Positions 43,141 to 51,419 of a stretch of 64,000 bases of DNA are shown here, piece after piece. The notes under the pieces are model-generated. The model ran no database searches. It was not told the origin of the DNA and was given only the letters and a program-made list of their open reading frames with translations. Positions within the stretch are counted from its first letter, which is position 1. Each line of letters begins with the position of its first letter. The translations under genes and the position numbers were made by a program. The DNA comes from Agromyces sp. H66 (GTDB lineage Bacteria > Actinomycetota > Actinomycetes > Actinomycetales > Microbacteriaceae), in NCBI RefSeq assembly GCF_004959775.1, contig NZ_SJZG01000001.1, forward strand, positions 310,001-374,000. Reading direction: 5' to 3'.

Positions 43141-43845
43141 ATGCGCGCGGTGGTCCTGAGCGGCTCGGGTCGCTACGCGGATCCCTGGCACGCGTTCGCC
43201 GAGACCAGCGCCGCACTGGCCGGGATCGTCGCGGGCGCCGGATACCGGGTCGACGTGAGCGACGACCTCCTCGGCGGACTCGCGAACCTCGGCGACGCCG
43301 ACCTGCTCGTCGTGAACGCCGGCAACCCGAACACTCCGCTGCCCGAGGGGGCGAGCGACCCCGGTCCGGCTCGCGACGACGAGATCGCCGCGGCATCCGC
43401 CGGCCTCGACGCCGCCCTCGAGCGCGGCATCGGCATCCTCGCCGTGCACGCCGCGGCAGCCACCCTGCCAGAGATCCCCGCCTTCGTGCACGCCCTCGGC
43501 GCGCGTTGGATCGAGGACGTTTCGTGGCATCCGCCGATCGGCGAGACGCTCGTGCACGTCGTCGGTTCGCACCCGATCGCCGACGACCTCGACGACTTCA
43601 CCGTGTACGACGAGCGCTACTCGGGCCTGCGCCTCGACGACGTGATCGAGCCCATCGCCGAGCACGAGGAGGGCGGCATGCGTCACCCCCTGGTCTGGGC
43701 TCGTGAGCTCGGCCACTCCCGGCTCGTCTACGACGCCCTCGGGCACGACGTGCGCTCCTACGATTCGACCGGCCATCGCGAACTCCTCACGCGTGCGCTC
43801 GACTGGCTCTCGCACGTGCCGGCACCGACGTTCGACGCGTCGTGA
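43141..43845 (+). CDS. ThuA-like domain protein
   Basis: 234 residues from ATG 43141, GGAGGAGTGCAG upstream. ThuA family (class I glutamine-amidotransferase-like fold): GILAVHAAAATLPEIPAFVHALGARW, followed by LVHVVGSHPIADDLDDFTVYDERY, HPLVWARELGHSRLVYDALGHD and a C-terminal RALDWL. The GATase nucleophile Cys is absent, as in other ThuA proteins. ThuA in Sinorhizobium takes part in trehalose/3-keto-sugar catabolism together with the Gfo-type enzyme ThuB. Its stop overlaps the glycerate kinase start by 4 bp, and a class A operator precedes it. Confidence 0.88.
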   Translation: MRAVVLSGSGRYADPWHAFAETSAALAGIVAGAGYRVDVSDDLLGGLANLGDADLLVVNAGNPNTPLPEGASDPGPARDDEIAAASAGLDAALERGIGILAVHAAAATLPEIPAFVHALGARWIEDVSWHPPIGETLVHVVGSHPIADDLDDFTVYDERYSGLRLDDVIEPIAEHEEGGMRHPLVWARELGHSRLVYDALGHDVRSYDSTGHRELLTRALDWLSHVPAPTFDAS

Positions 43846-44954
43846 CGCGCGTCCTGCGGGTCGTCATCGCTCCCGACTCGTTCAAGGGCACGGCGAGCGC
43901 CGCGGATGCCGCTGCCGCCCTCTCGGCCGGGTGGCGCGCGGTGCGGCCCGACGACGAACTGACGCAGCGCCCTATGGCCGACGGCGGCGAGGGCACGCTC
44001 GACGCGCTCGAGTCGGCGGTGCCGGGCGCTCGGCGCGTGCCGGTCACGGTGCGCGGGCCCGGGGCCGCGGCAGCGCCCGTCGCGACGCACTGGCTGCGGC
44101 TGCCCGACGGCACGGGCGTCGTCGAGCTCGCCGCCACGTCGGGCATCACGCTGCTCGACCCGCTCGCGCCGCTCGACGCGCACACCGCCGGGTTCGGCGA
44201 GGCGATCGCCGCGGCGCTCGACGCGGGTGCGACGCGCCTGCTGCTCGGGCTCGGCGGCAGCGCCTCGACCGACGGCGGCGCCGGCGCGCTCGCCGTGCTC
44301 GGGGCGCGGTTCGCGGATGCCACGGGCGAACCGGTCGCGCTCGGCAACCGCGGCCTCGGCGCACTCGCGCACGTGGACCTCTCCGGGCTTCGGCCCCTGC
44401 CGTCGCGCGGCGCGCTGATCCTCGGCGATGTCACGAACCCGCTGCTCGGCGAGCACGGGGCGGCCGCCGTGTTCGGGCCGCAGAAGGGGGCGGATGCCGC
44501 GGCCGTCGAGATGCTCGAGCGGCACCTCGATCGGCTCGCGAGCCTCGTGCCCGAGGACGTGCGACCGCTCGCCGCCGCGCCCGGCGCCGGCGCCGCGGGC
44601 GGCACCGGGTTCGGATTGCTCGCCTGGGGTGCCGAGATGGGCGGCGGAGCCGAGCTCGTCGCGGCAGCGGTCGGGCTACCTGCGGCCGTGGCGGGCGCCG
44701 ACCTCGTGATCACGGGGGAGGGGCGCTTCGACGGGCAGTCCGAGGCGGGCAAGGCGCCCACGGTGGTGGCGTCGCTCGCGCACGCCGCCGGCGTGCCGAC
44801 CGCGTTGGTGGCCGGCGCGATCACGGCCGAGCCACGCGGATTCGGGGCATCCCTCGCCCTCGCCGACCTCGCCGACAGCGGTGCCGCCGCGATCGCGGAG
44901 CCGCTGCGGTGGCTCCACGCCGCGGGTGCCGAGCTCGCGCGCACGGTCGGCTGA
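43842..44954 (+). CDS. Glycerate kinase, GlxK/GarK family
   Basis: 370 residues from GTG 43842 (GTGA overlap with the ThuA-like gene). The family pattern is complete: VVIAPDSFKGTASAADAA at the start, RPMADGGEGTLDAL, LGLGGSASTDGGAGALAVLGARF, FGPQKGAD, GGGAELVAAAVGL and LVITGEGRFDGQSEAGKAP. It phosphorylates D-glycerate to 2- or 3-phosphoglycerate, the exit of aldarate catabolism via tartronate semialdehyde. Although KdgD-type enzymes in this region lead to 2-oxoglutarate instead, the presence of this gene under the same operator class suggests a second branch producing glycerate. Confidence 0.9.
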   Translation: MTRVLRVVIAPDSFKGTASAADAAAALSAGWRAVRPDDELTQRPMADGGEGTLDALESAVPGARRVPVTVRGPGAAAAPVATHWLRLPDGTGVVELAATSGITLLDPLAPLDAHTAGFGEAIAAALDAGATRLLLGLGGSASTDGGAGALAVLGARFADATGEPVALGNRGLGALAHVDLSGLRPLPSRGALILGDVTNPLLGEHGAAAVFGPQKGADAAAVEMLERHLDRLASLVPEDVRPLAAAPGAGAAGGTGFGLLAWGAEMGGGAELVAAAVGLPAAVAGADLVITGEGRFDGQSEAGKAPTVVASLAHAAGVPTALVAGAITAEPRGFGASLALADLADSGAAAIAEPLRWLHAAGAELARTVG

Positions 44955-44967
44955 CGCGGCGCCGACG

Positions 44968-46341
44968 CTACTCGGCGTACCGCTCGGGTTCGCGCTCGGG
45001 TCGCAGCAGATCGTCCGATCGGAACTGCACGAACGAGCCCCCTCGGGCGAGCCCGCTGTCGGCGGCGATGCGGTCGGCGATGTCGTTCAGCGCGCGCGGC
45101 AGCGCGACATCTTCCCAGCGACCGGTGTCGAGGCGCTCCTGCAGGGCGGTGACCAGGGCGGCGATCTCCGCGCCGGCGTAGGCGCAGTGCCCCGGTCGAT
45201 CCACGAAGGCCTGCCGGAGCAACGGTGCATCGCCGTTCCCGCGCACCCGATCGGCGTAGGTCCCCGCCTGCTGCACCACGGGGGCCGAGTCACCCGACTC
45301 GTGCAGCGACAGCACCGGCCCGTCGATGTCGCCCACGGGCGTGGCGTTGCGCTGCATGTAGGCGACGGCATCCGGGTCGGCGGCGATCCGCTCCCCGGCG
45401 TTCAGCACCTCGAGATCGTCGGCGAGCGAGAGCCCCGCCTCGCGATACAGCTCGCGCACGAGCCGCGCCTCGCCCGAATCGCGGAGCGCCGCGGCGTAGT
45501 CCACGTCGGTGTTCCAGGAGAAGTTGCCGCCCGCACGCTGTTCCAGGGGCTGGCGCGGGGAGACGACCCCCCACATGAAGATGCGGTAGAGCTGCTCCTG
45601 TCGGGCCGCGATGTCGCGCGGCTCGGGACGCTCCGTTCCGACCTGCGACCACGTGGGCATCTGCGCGAGCGTGGCGGCGAGCGCGATGCGCGCGCGGCCC
45701 TCCGGCGTCTGCTGCGCCGTGTCGAGCACCTCCCGGAACGCCGCCTGGCGGGCGCGTTCGTCGGTGATGTCCACGAGCTCGAGGCGGGAGTCGTCCGGCG
45801 CGAGGAGCAGCTTCAGCGCGTACGTCCCGTCGAGCGAGCCGTTCAGCATCGGGATGGCGCCGGCGATCGACCCGCACAGCGGGAGGGCCGCGTCGAAGAC
45901 ATCCGGATTCTGCTCCATGAGCGCCACCGCCACTTGTCCGCCCATCGATGCGCCCCACGCGACGACGTGCTCCGGCTCGCCCAGCTCCGCGGTGGCGGCC
46001 TCGACGACCTGCGGTTGCGCGGCGAGGAGATCTTCGACGGCCCAGCCGGAACCGGCCGCGGCACCGGCGAGCGCGTACCCCTGGTCGATGAGCCAGCCCA
46101 CGGTCTCCTCGGAGGGTCCGCCGGTGGGCACGCCACCGCCGCCGCCGTATCCGGGACTCCAGGTGAGCAGGGTGCCGTTCCAGGACTCCGGCTCGAAGAG
46201 GACGTAGCGGCCTCCGCCGGGGAGGTCGCCCCGTGTCTCGGTCACGGTCGTCTCGGCGGCAGCGGCCGCCGACACCGCCGAGACGACCAGCACGAGCGAG
46301 GCCACGGTCGCGAGCGCAGCCGAGATCGGTCGAGATGACAT
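44968..46341 (-). CDS. Secreted alpha/beta hydrolase
   Basis: 457 residues; start at ATG 46341 with GAAGGA upstream, followed by a Sec signal peptide (hydrophobic to about residue 30, AAAAE cleavage). Alpha/beta-hydrolase fold with the nucleophile elbow GASMGG (about residue 130), a preceding LIDQGYALAGAAAGSGWAVEDL segment that lies where the oxyanion loop would be, and a late His in VDRPGHCAYAGAEIAAL that fits the catalytic histidine. An ESGDSAPV segment may supply the acid. The substrate class (ester, peptide or amide) cannot be decided. It diverges from the PhnD/P450 operon, sharing a 310-bp regulatory region, so it may release the molecule that this operon imports. Confidence 0.8.
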   Translation of the reverse strand: MSSRPISAALATVASLVLVVSAVSAAAAAETTVTETRGDLPGGGRYVLFEPESWNGTLLTWSPGYGGGGGVPTGGPSEETVGWLIDQGYALAGAAAGSGWAVEDLLAAQPQVVEAATAELGEPEHVVAWGASMGGQVAVALMEQNPDVFDAALPLCGSIAGAIPMLNGSLDGTYALKLLLAPDDSRLELVDITDERARQAAFREVLDTAQQTPEGRARIALAATLAQMPTWSQVGTERPEPRDIAARQEQLYRIFMWGVVSPRQPLEQRAGGNFSWNTDVDYAAALRDSGEARLVRELYREAGLSLADDLEVLNAGERIAADPDAVAYMQRNATPVGDIDGPVLSLHESGDSAPVVQQAGTYADRVRGNGDAPLLRQAFVDRPGHCAYAGAEIAALVTALQERLDTGRWEDVALPRALNDIADRIAADSGLARGGSFVQFRSDDLLRPEREPERYAE

Positions 46342-46415
46342 GTCGTCCTTCCCGCGACGCGGCTCGCCGTGGCAGCCAGGGCGCTCCTCGATGAGCGCGT
46401 CGCGCATCCGTGAAA

Positions 46416-46446
46416 GCAAGCGACACTTCATTCGGCGATCGCTTGC
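46416..46446. promoter_or_regulatory. Inverted repeat GCAAGCGA-N15-TCGCTTGC, candidate operator
   Basis: Perfect 8-bp arms, 23-bp centre-to-centre, in the divergent promoter region. No other copy was noticed in this window. Confidence 0.5.
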
Positions 46447-46513
46447 AGAACTGTTGCGCTGCACTCTGGCATCACTCCGATGGTGCTGTCAATCGGTCGT
46501 TGCCGTGGCAAAG

Positions 46514-46526
46514 GTCAACTGTTGAC
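46514..46526. promoter_or_regulatory. Palindrome GTCAACTGTTGAC, candidate operator
   Basis: Perfect 6-bp arms around one base, overlapping the TTGACA at 46522-46527, so a bound protein would block RNA polymerase. Confidence 0.45.
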
Positions 46527-46651
46527 AATCTCAAAGATATATGGTCTTCTCGATACGCAACACTTCCCCCGACGGACGTTGCTCAATGCGCTGGCCCGCG
46601 ACGATGCGGTCGGGCGCGGCGGACACCGAGGTCCTATCGAAAGGTTCAAGG

Positions 46652-47647
46652 ATGAACAAGACGCTCCTGAGCACGGCGACGTTCCTCGCCGCCGCCATGA
46701 TCCTCACCGGGTGCGGTGCGAGTCCCAACGCTCGCGGCGGTGACGACGACAGCGCCTCCGGCGCACCGTCCGAGCTGGTGTTCGCCGTCGTCCCGACCGA
46801 CGACAGCGAGGAGCTCGAGAACTCGTTCCGCCCCATCGTCGCCGCCATCGAAGAGGTCACCGGCATCCCCACCCGCATCGAGGCGGTCAGCAGCAATGCG
46901 GGTGTCATCGAGGCGCAGGTCGCCGAACGCGTCGACATCGCCACGTACGGCGCGTTCTCCTACTACCTGGCCTCGGATGTCGCGGAGGTGACGCCCATCG
47001 CGAAGGATCAGCGCACCCCCGAGCCCGGTTCGGGCGCGGTGCTCTCGCTCGGCGTGGTCGCGCCGGGCTCCGACATCGCGTCCATCGAGGACGTCCGCGG
47101 GAAGAACGTGTGCTTCACCGACCCGGCATCGACGACGGGATACCTGACCGCCGCGGTGGCGATGAACGAGGCCGGAATCGACCCGGAGAACGACATCAAC
47201 CCCCTCTTCGTCGGCTCGCACGACGTGGCGGTCACCCAGATGCTCGCCGGCGACTGCGACGTCGCGTTCGTGGCAGAGCCCTTCGTCACGTCGATCCTTC
47301 CCGCGCGCGGGATCATCGCCGAAGGAGACACCGAGACGGCGTGGACGTCGGACCCGATCCCCGGCACCCCGATCGTGGTCGGGGACTGGCTGAGCGAGGA
47401 ACTGCGCGCCCAGATCGTCGAGGCCGTCACCGGCTACGACGCCGTCACCGCGTACGAGGCCGGGTTCTGCGACGAGCACAACCGCGAAGCACCCGAGCAG
47501 TGGGGCGCCGAGTACGCCGGTGAGACGGCGTGCATGTGGGGCGGGACCGGGGCGTTCGCCTTCGAAGCGGCCGAGGCGGCCGACTACGACCTCATCGGGG
47601 AGATCTGCGAGGCGCTCGACACCGACGTGTGCCGCAGCGAGGGGTGA
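46652..47647 (+). CDS. PhnD-family substrate-binding lipoprotein (substrate not established)
   Basis: 331 residues, start ATG 46652. The signal sequence ends in the lipobox MILTGC (Cys about residue 21). Mature part is of the PhnD/SsuA/transferrin-like type: LVFAVVPTDDSEELENSFRPIVAAIEEVTGIPTRIE, VGSHDVAVTQMLAGDCDVAFV and GTPIVVGDWLSEE. Several Cys residues (about five in the mature part) are more than usual and may form disulfides. PhnD proteins bind phosphonates, phosphite or phosphate esters, but relatives bind other small anions or organics. The gene is followed by matching ATPase and permease genes and a P450; no C-P lyase or phosphonatase genes are present. Confidence 0.87.
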   Translation: MNKTLLSTATFLAAAMILTGCGASPNARGGDDDSASGAPSELVFAVVPTDDSEELENSFRPIVAAIEEVTGIPTRIEAVSSNAGVIEAQVAERVDIATYGAFSYYLASDVAEVTPIAKDQRTPEPGSGAVLSLGVVAPGSDIASIEDVRGKNVCFTDPASTTGYLTAAVAMNEAGIDPENDINPLFVGSHDVAVTQMLAGDCDVAFVAEPFVTSILPARGIIAEGDTETAWTSDPIPGTPIVVGDWLSEELRAQIVEAVTGYDAVTAYEAGFCDEHNREAPEQWGAEYAGETACMWGGTGAFAFEAAEAADYDLIGEICEALDTDVCRSEG

Positions 47648-47684
47648 CCACATCGCCATGACACTCATCCAGGGAGCGACCGGC

Positions 47685-48464
47685 ATGGCTGCAACAGGGA
47701 AGGCCGACGACACGGGAGCGAGCGTCGTCCTCCGCGAGGTCGGCATGCGCTTCGGCGAGAATGTCGTGCTCGACCGCGTGAACCTCACCGTCACGCCCGG
47801 CCAGTTCGTCGCCCTCGTCGGACCATCAGGCGCCGGGAAGTCGACGCTCCTGCGACTGATGAACGGCAGCCACCGGCCGACCGCGGGCTCCCTGTCGGTG
47901 CTCGGCGTGAACCCGGCGACCTGCAGCCGCCCTGAGCTCCGCCGGCTTCGCAGACGCACGGGCTTCGTCTTCCAGCAGTTCGGGCTCGTGGGGCGTCTCA
48001 GCGCCATGGAGAACGTGCTCATGGGGGCGCTGGGATCGTTGCGGATGCCGTGCTACGGCATCGCGACCTACCCGCGCCCCCTGCGCGAGCGAGCGCTCGC
48101 GAACCTCGAGCGGGTCGGTCTCGTCGACCAGCGCCACCAGCGCTGCGACACCCTCTCGGGCGGGCAACAGCAGCGCGTGGCCATCGCCCGCACGCTCATG
48201 CAGGAGGCCGAGCTCGTCCTCGCCGACGAACCCGTGGCCTCGCTCGATCCGAACGCGAGCATCTCGGTGCTGCAGACCCTGCGCAAGCTCAGTGCGGAAG
48301 ACGGGTTCACCGTCATCTGCTCGCTCCACCAGGTCGAGCTCGCGCTCGAGGTCTCCGACCGCGTGGTCGCCGTCCGCGACGGCGCGTTCGTTCTCGACGC
48401 GTCCACCAGTCGTACGAGCCAGGAGGACATCCGGGCGGTCTACGCGCAAGCGAAGCAGGGCTGA
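47685..48464 (+). CDS. PhnC-family ABC ATP-binding protein
   Basis: 259 residues from ATG 47685, which has GGGAG 8 nt upstream. An alternative ATG at 47658 in the same frame would add nine residues but has a poorly placed RBS. The ATPase has Walker A GPSGAGKST, FVFQQFGLVGRLSAMENVLMG (PhnC-typical Q-loop region), LSGGQQQRVAIAR signature, LVLADEPVASLDP Walker B and SLHQ for the switch His. It energises the fused permease. TGATG overlap with the next gene shows translational coupling. Confidence 0.9.
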   Translation: MAATGKADDTGASVVLREVGMRFGENVVLDRVNLTVTPGQFVALVGPSGAGKSTLLRLMNGSHRPTAGSLSVLGVNPATCSRPELRRLRRRTGFVFQQFGLVGRLSAMENVLMGALGSLRMPCYGIATYPRPLRERALANLERVGLVDQRHQRCDTLSGGQQQRVAIARTLMQEAELVLADEPVASLDPNASISVLQTLRKLSAEDGFTVICSLHQVELALEVSDRVVAVRDGAFVLDASTSRTSQEDIRAVYAQAKQG

Positions 48465-50101
48465 TGCCGCAGACGCTCGAACGACCCCCGGCGACGCAGC
48501 CGACGAGACGCGCTCCCGGGCGGCCTCGGCCGTCCGTCGCGACGATCGGCATCCCCCTCGCCTACGTCGCGGTGACCGTCTTCGCCCTGTGGTGGCTGGA
48601 CATCCGCCCGGCGGCCCTCCTCGCCGGGTTCGAGGACATCGCTCGACTGGTGCAGCGCATGGTGCCGCCGACGACGGGAGATCCCGGCAGCCTGGTGTCG
48701 CTCGCGATCGAAACACTGTGGATCGCGATCGCGGGGACCGGCATCGCGACCATCCTGTCGGTGCCGCTCGCGGCGGCGGCCTCCCGCCACTTCGCCGGGC
48801 CACGCGTCATCGGGTGGTTGGCTCGCGGGACCATCGTCGTCACGAGGGCGATCCCCTCTCTCGTGTTCGCGCTCATCCTCGTGCGGATCGTCGGACTCGG
48901 TCCCCTCGCGGGGGGCCTCGCGATCGCCTTCCACTCGGTCGGCATGATCGGGAAGATGTTCGCCGACGTGTTCGAGGAACTCGAACCGTCACCGCGAGAA
49001 GCCGTCCGTGCCGTCGGTGCGACGCGAGCGCAGAACTTCGTCGCGACGACGCTGAGCCGCGCGCTGCCCAGCCTCACCTCGATCGTCCTCTACCGACTCG
49101 ACATCAACATCCGTGCCTCGGCCGTGCTCGGACTCGTCGGCGCGGGCGGCATCGGCCTGGCACTGCAGACGGCGATCGGCTCGCTCGACTACCGGCGGGC
49201 GCTCGGCATCATCCTGGTCATCGTCATCATGCTGCTGGCGCTCGAACTGGTGGCCTACCTCGCCCAGCGCGCCCTCTCCGAGCACGCCGAGGAGCACAGT
49301 GCCGCCCAGCTCTACGGAGAAGGGCGCGCCGCGGCATCCCCGGGCTGGAACCGCTCGCGCATCCTGCGCGTGGGGTCGGGCCTCGCCGCGCTGGTCGTCT
49401 TCGCCGTCTCGCTGGCGCAGGTGCTGGCCGATCCGCCCTCGTTCGGACGGCTCTGGGCGAACACCGCGCGAGTGCTGTCGGGGTTCTTCCCGCCGGTCTT
49501 CTCTCCCGACATCGCCTACGGCATCTTCGAGAGCGTCGTCATGGCGCTCTCGGCCACGACGTTCGGCGTCGTGTTCGGTCTCGTGATCGCCGTGTTGTCG
49601 ACGCGGCATCTCGTGCGCTTCGAGCCGCTCTCGCTGGCGCTCCGGGGCCTCATGGTGCTGCTCCGGGGGGTACCCGACATCATCTTCGCGCTCCTCTTCG
49701 TGGCGGCGCTCGGACTCGGTCCCTTCGCCGGATTCCTGGCGCTGGCGATCTCGTGCACGGCCCTGGCGGCGAAGTTCTTCACGGACTCCCTCGTGCGCGT
49801 CGACCCCGCTCCGCTGCGAGCGCTCGAAGCGACCGGCGCCGGTCGGATGCAGGTGTTCGTGAGCGGGGTCTGGCCGCAGTTCGTGCCGAGCTTCATCGGC
49901 AACAGCCTCTTCACGTCCGACCTCGCCCTCCGTGAGTCGGCGGTGCTCGGCATCGTCGGCGCGGGCGGTATCGGCTTCCTCCTCGAGGAGTCGATCGCCA
50001 CCCTCCACTACGACACCACGGCGGGCATCCTCATCGCACTGGTCGTGGTCGTGGTGGCCCTCGAGGCCGTCGCGCGCTGGGCACGCAGAAAGGTGATCTG
50101 A
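48464..50101 (+). CDS. Fused double PhnE-type permease
   Basis: 545 residues, nearly twice a normal PhnE (about 260-290). Both halves are complete permease domains: first half with EAVRAVGATRAQNFVATTLSRALP (EAA loop, about residues 178-201) and ASAVLGLVGAGGIG; second half with ALEATGAGRMQVFVSGVWPQFVPSF (about 455-479) and ESAVLGIVGAGGIG. The linker region is at about residues 270-310. In most phosphonate importers two identical PhnE subunits form the channel; here a single chain replaces the dimer, permitting asymmetric halves. It begins in a TGATG overlap with the ATPase gene and is followed, one base later, by the P450 gene. Confidence 0.9.
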   Translation: MPQTLERPPATQPTRRAPGRPRPSVATIGIPLAYVAVTVFALWWLDIRPAALLAGFEDIARLVQRMVPPTTGDPGSLVSLAIETLWIAIAGTGIATILSVPLAAAASRHFAGPRVIGWLARGTIVVTRAIPSLVFALILVRIVGLGPLAGGLAIAFHSVGMIGKMFADVFEELEPSPREAVRAVGATRAQNFVATTLSRALPSLTSIVLYRLDINIRASAVLGLVGAGGIGLALQTAIGSLDYRRALGIILVIVIMLLALELVAYLAQRALSEHAEEHSAAQLYGEGRAAASPGWNRSRILRVGSGLAALVVFAVSLAQVLADPPSFGRLWANTARVLSGFFPPVFSPDIAYGIFESVVMALSATTFGVVFGLVIAVLSTRHLVRFEPLSLALRGLMVLLRGVPDIIFALLFVAALGLGPFAGFLALAISCTALAAKFFTDSLVRVDPAPLRALEATGAGRMQVFVSGVWPQFVPSFIGNSLFTSDLALRESAVLGIVGAGGIGFLLEESIATLHYDTTAGILIALVVVVVALEAVARWARRKVI

Positions 50102-50102
50102 G

Positions 50103-51350
50103 ATGGGCGGATGCCCCTACACGCGGGCGACCGCGTCCGCGGCCGCCGGCGACGCCGACACCCGCACGCGCGACCAGCGCACCGGCGAATGGTCGCCGGC
50201 GCTCGAGGAGGAGTTCGGCACCGCCCACTCCCAGTACGCCGAGTTGCGGCAGACGAACCCGTTCCCCTGGAGCGAGGACTTCGGCGGCTTCTGGGCGGCG
50301 ACGACGTACGACGACGTGGTGCGCGTCACCCAGGACGAGCGGTTCATCACCTCGGTGCAGAACGTGGTGCCGCACGTTCCCCGCTCGTCTCGACGTCCGC
50401 CCCTGCACTTCGACCCGCCCGAGCACACCGCCTACCGGGAGGCGATCGATCCGGTGATGCGGCGAGGCGTGGTGAGAACCCACGAGGCGGCGTTCCGCGC
50501 GAGCGCCGAGGAGCACGTCGGCGCGATGCTGAATCGTGGCGGCGGCGACGGAATCGCCGACTTCGCCGCCCCCTTCGTCGTCGACTGCTTCGCGGCGTAC
50601 CTCGGAGTGCCGGCGGAGCTGACCCGACGAGTTCGCGAGATCGGCGTGCGCTACGGCTTCGCCATCCAGGACATGGACGACCCGGTGATCGCCGAGTGCA
50701 GTGCGCAGCTGTACGAGATCGCGGAGCGGCTGTACCACGCCCGCCTCGCGCAGGAACCCGACCCGAGCCTCGATCTCGTGGCGAGCCTGCACGCCGCCGC
50801 CCAGGATCCCTCGAACCACATCACGGAGCGGACGGCCATCGCCACCATCCGACAGATGATCGTCGCCGGCATGGCCGCCCCGCAGGCGGTCCTCGGAAGC
50901 TGCGTCGTCCACCTCGCGGGCGACCCGGAACTGCAGGCCCGCCTCCGCGCGAAGCCCGAGGACCTGCCCGCCGCCATCGAGGAGTTCCTTCGCCTGCACG
51001 CCCCGTACCGGGTCTTCGCCCGCACGCCGCGCGAGGACGTGGTCGTGCACGGTCGACTCGTGCGCGAACGGGAGCCGATCGCGCTCATCTACCCCTCGGC
51101 CAATCGCGACCCGGAGGTGTTCCACGATCCTGACGAGTTCGTGCTGCACCGGAGGAACAACTCGCATCTGGCGTTCGGACGGGGCGCTCACCGGTGTCCC
51201 GCGGCGACGATGGGACGCGTGGAGTTGCTCATCGCCCTCGAGACGCTGCTGGCGCGAACGAGGTCGTTCGAGCTCGACGGCGCGGTCCGGATGATGAACT
51301 GGCTCGAGTACGGGCCGCGTACGGTACCCCTGCGGATCGATGCCGCGTAA
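50103..51350 (+). CDS. Cytochrome P450 with atypical I-helix, in a PhnD-type importer operon
   Basis: 415 residues, soluble bacterial class. Start ATG 50103, one base after the permease stop, with AAAGG upstream. Features in order: Glu294-x-x-Arg297 in EEFLR (K-helix) and a heme-ligand Cys365 in FGRGAHRCPAA. The I-helix, normally AGx(D/E)T(T/S), reads A255-G-M-A-A-P-Q, so the acidic residue and the conserved Thr that deliver protons to bound oxygen are both missing. This suggests a peroxygenase, a reductive or rearranging enzyme, or a substrate-assisted mechanism. No ferredoxin gene is adjacent. Its substrate is presumably what the importer brings in or a product derived from it. Confidence 0.88.
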   Translation: MGGCPYTRATASAAAGDADTRTRDQRTGEWSPALEEEFGTAHSQYAELRQTNPFPWSEDFGGFWAATTYDDVVRVTQDERFITSVQNVVPHVPRSSRRPPLHFDPPEHTAYREAIDPVMRRGVVRTHEAAFRASAEEHVGAMLNRGGGDGIADFAAPFVVDCFAAYLGVPAELTRRVREIGVRYGFAIQDMDDPVIAECSAQLYEIAERLYHARLAQEPDPSLDLVASLHAAAQDPSNHITERTAIATIRQMIVAGMAAPQAVLGSCVVHLAGDPELQARLRAKPEDLPAAIEEFLRLHAPYRVFARTPREDVVVHGRLVREREPIALIYPSANRDPEVFHDPDEFVLHRRNNSHLAFGRGAHRCPAATMGRVELLIALETLLARTRSFELDGAVRMMNWLEYGPRTVPLRIDAA

Positions 51351-51407
51351 GCCGGTGCACTCCGGGGGCGTGCCGACGCACGTACCGCCCATCGGTGCCG
51401 CGGCTGG

Positions 51408-51413
51408 CACAAT
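51408..51413 (+). promoter_or_regulatory. -10-like element CACAAT before the PaaX-family gene
   Basis: CACAAT ends 6 nt before ATG 51420, and no Shine-Dalgarno sequence is present, so a leaderless transcript separate from the P450 operon is possible. Confidence 0.3.
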
Positions 51414-51419
51414 CTGGGT

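Larger units (their letters stand above)
46342..46651. promoter_or_regulatory. Divergent regulatory region between the secreted hydrolase and the PhnD/P450 operon
   Basis: 310 bp with no supported gene and noticeably less GC than the surroundings. It contains an inverted repeat GCAAGCGA (46416-46423) / TCGCTTGC (46439-46446) with a 15-bp spacer, a palindrome GTCAAC-T-GTTGAC (46514-46526), and a TTGACA -35-like hexamer (46522-46527) overlapping the palindrome. A matching -10 is not obvious. The repeats are candidate sites for the PaaX-family regulator encoded at the end of the operon. Confidence 0.6.

Noticed and set aside
46652-50101. Phosphonate-utilisation operon
   Set aside because: The transporter is PhnD/C/E-like, but no C-P lyase, phosphonatase, phosphite dehydrogenase or aminotransferase gene is nearby; calling it a phosphonate importer would overstate the evidence.
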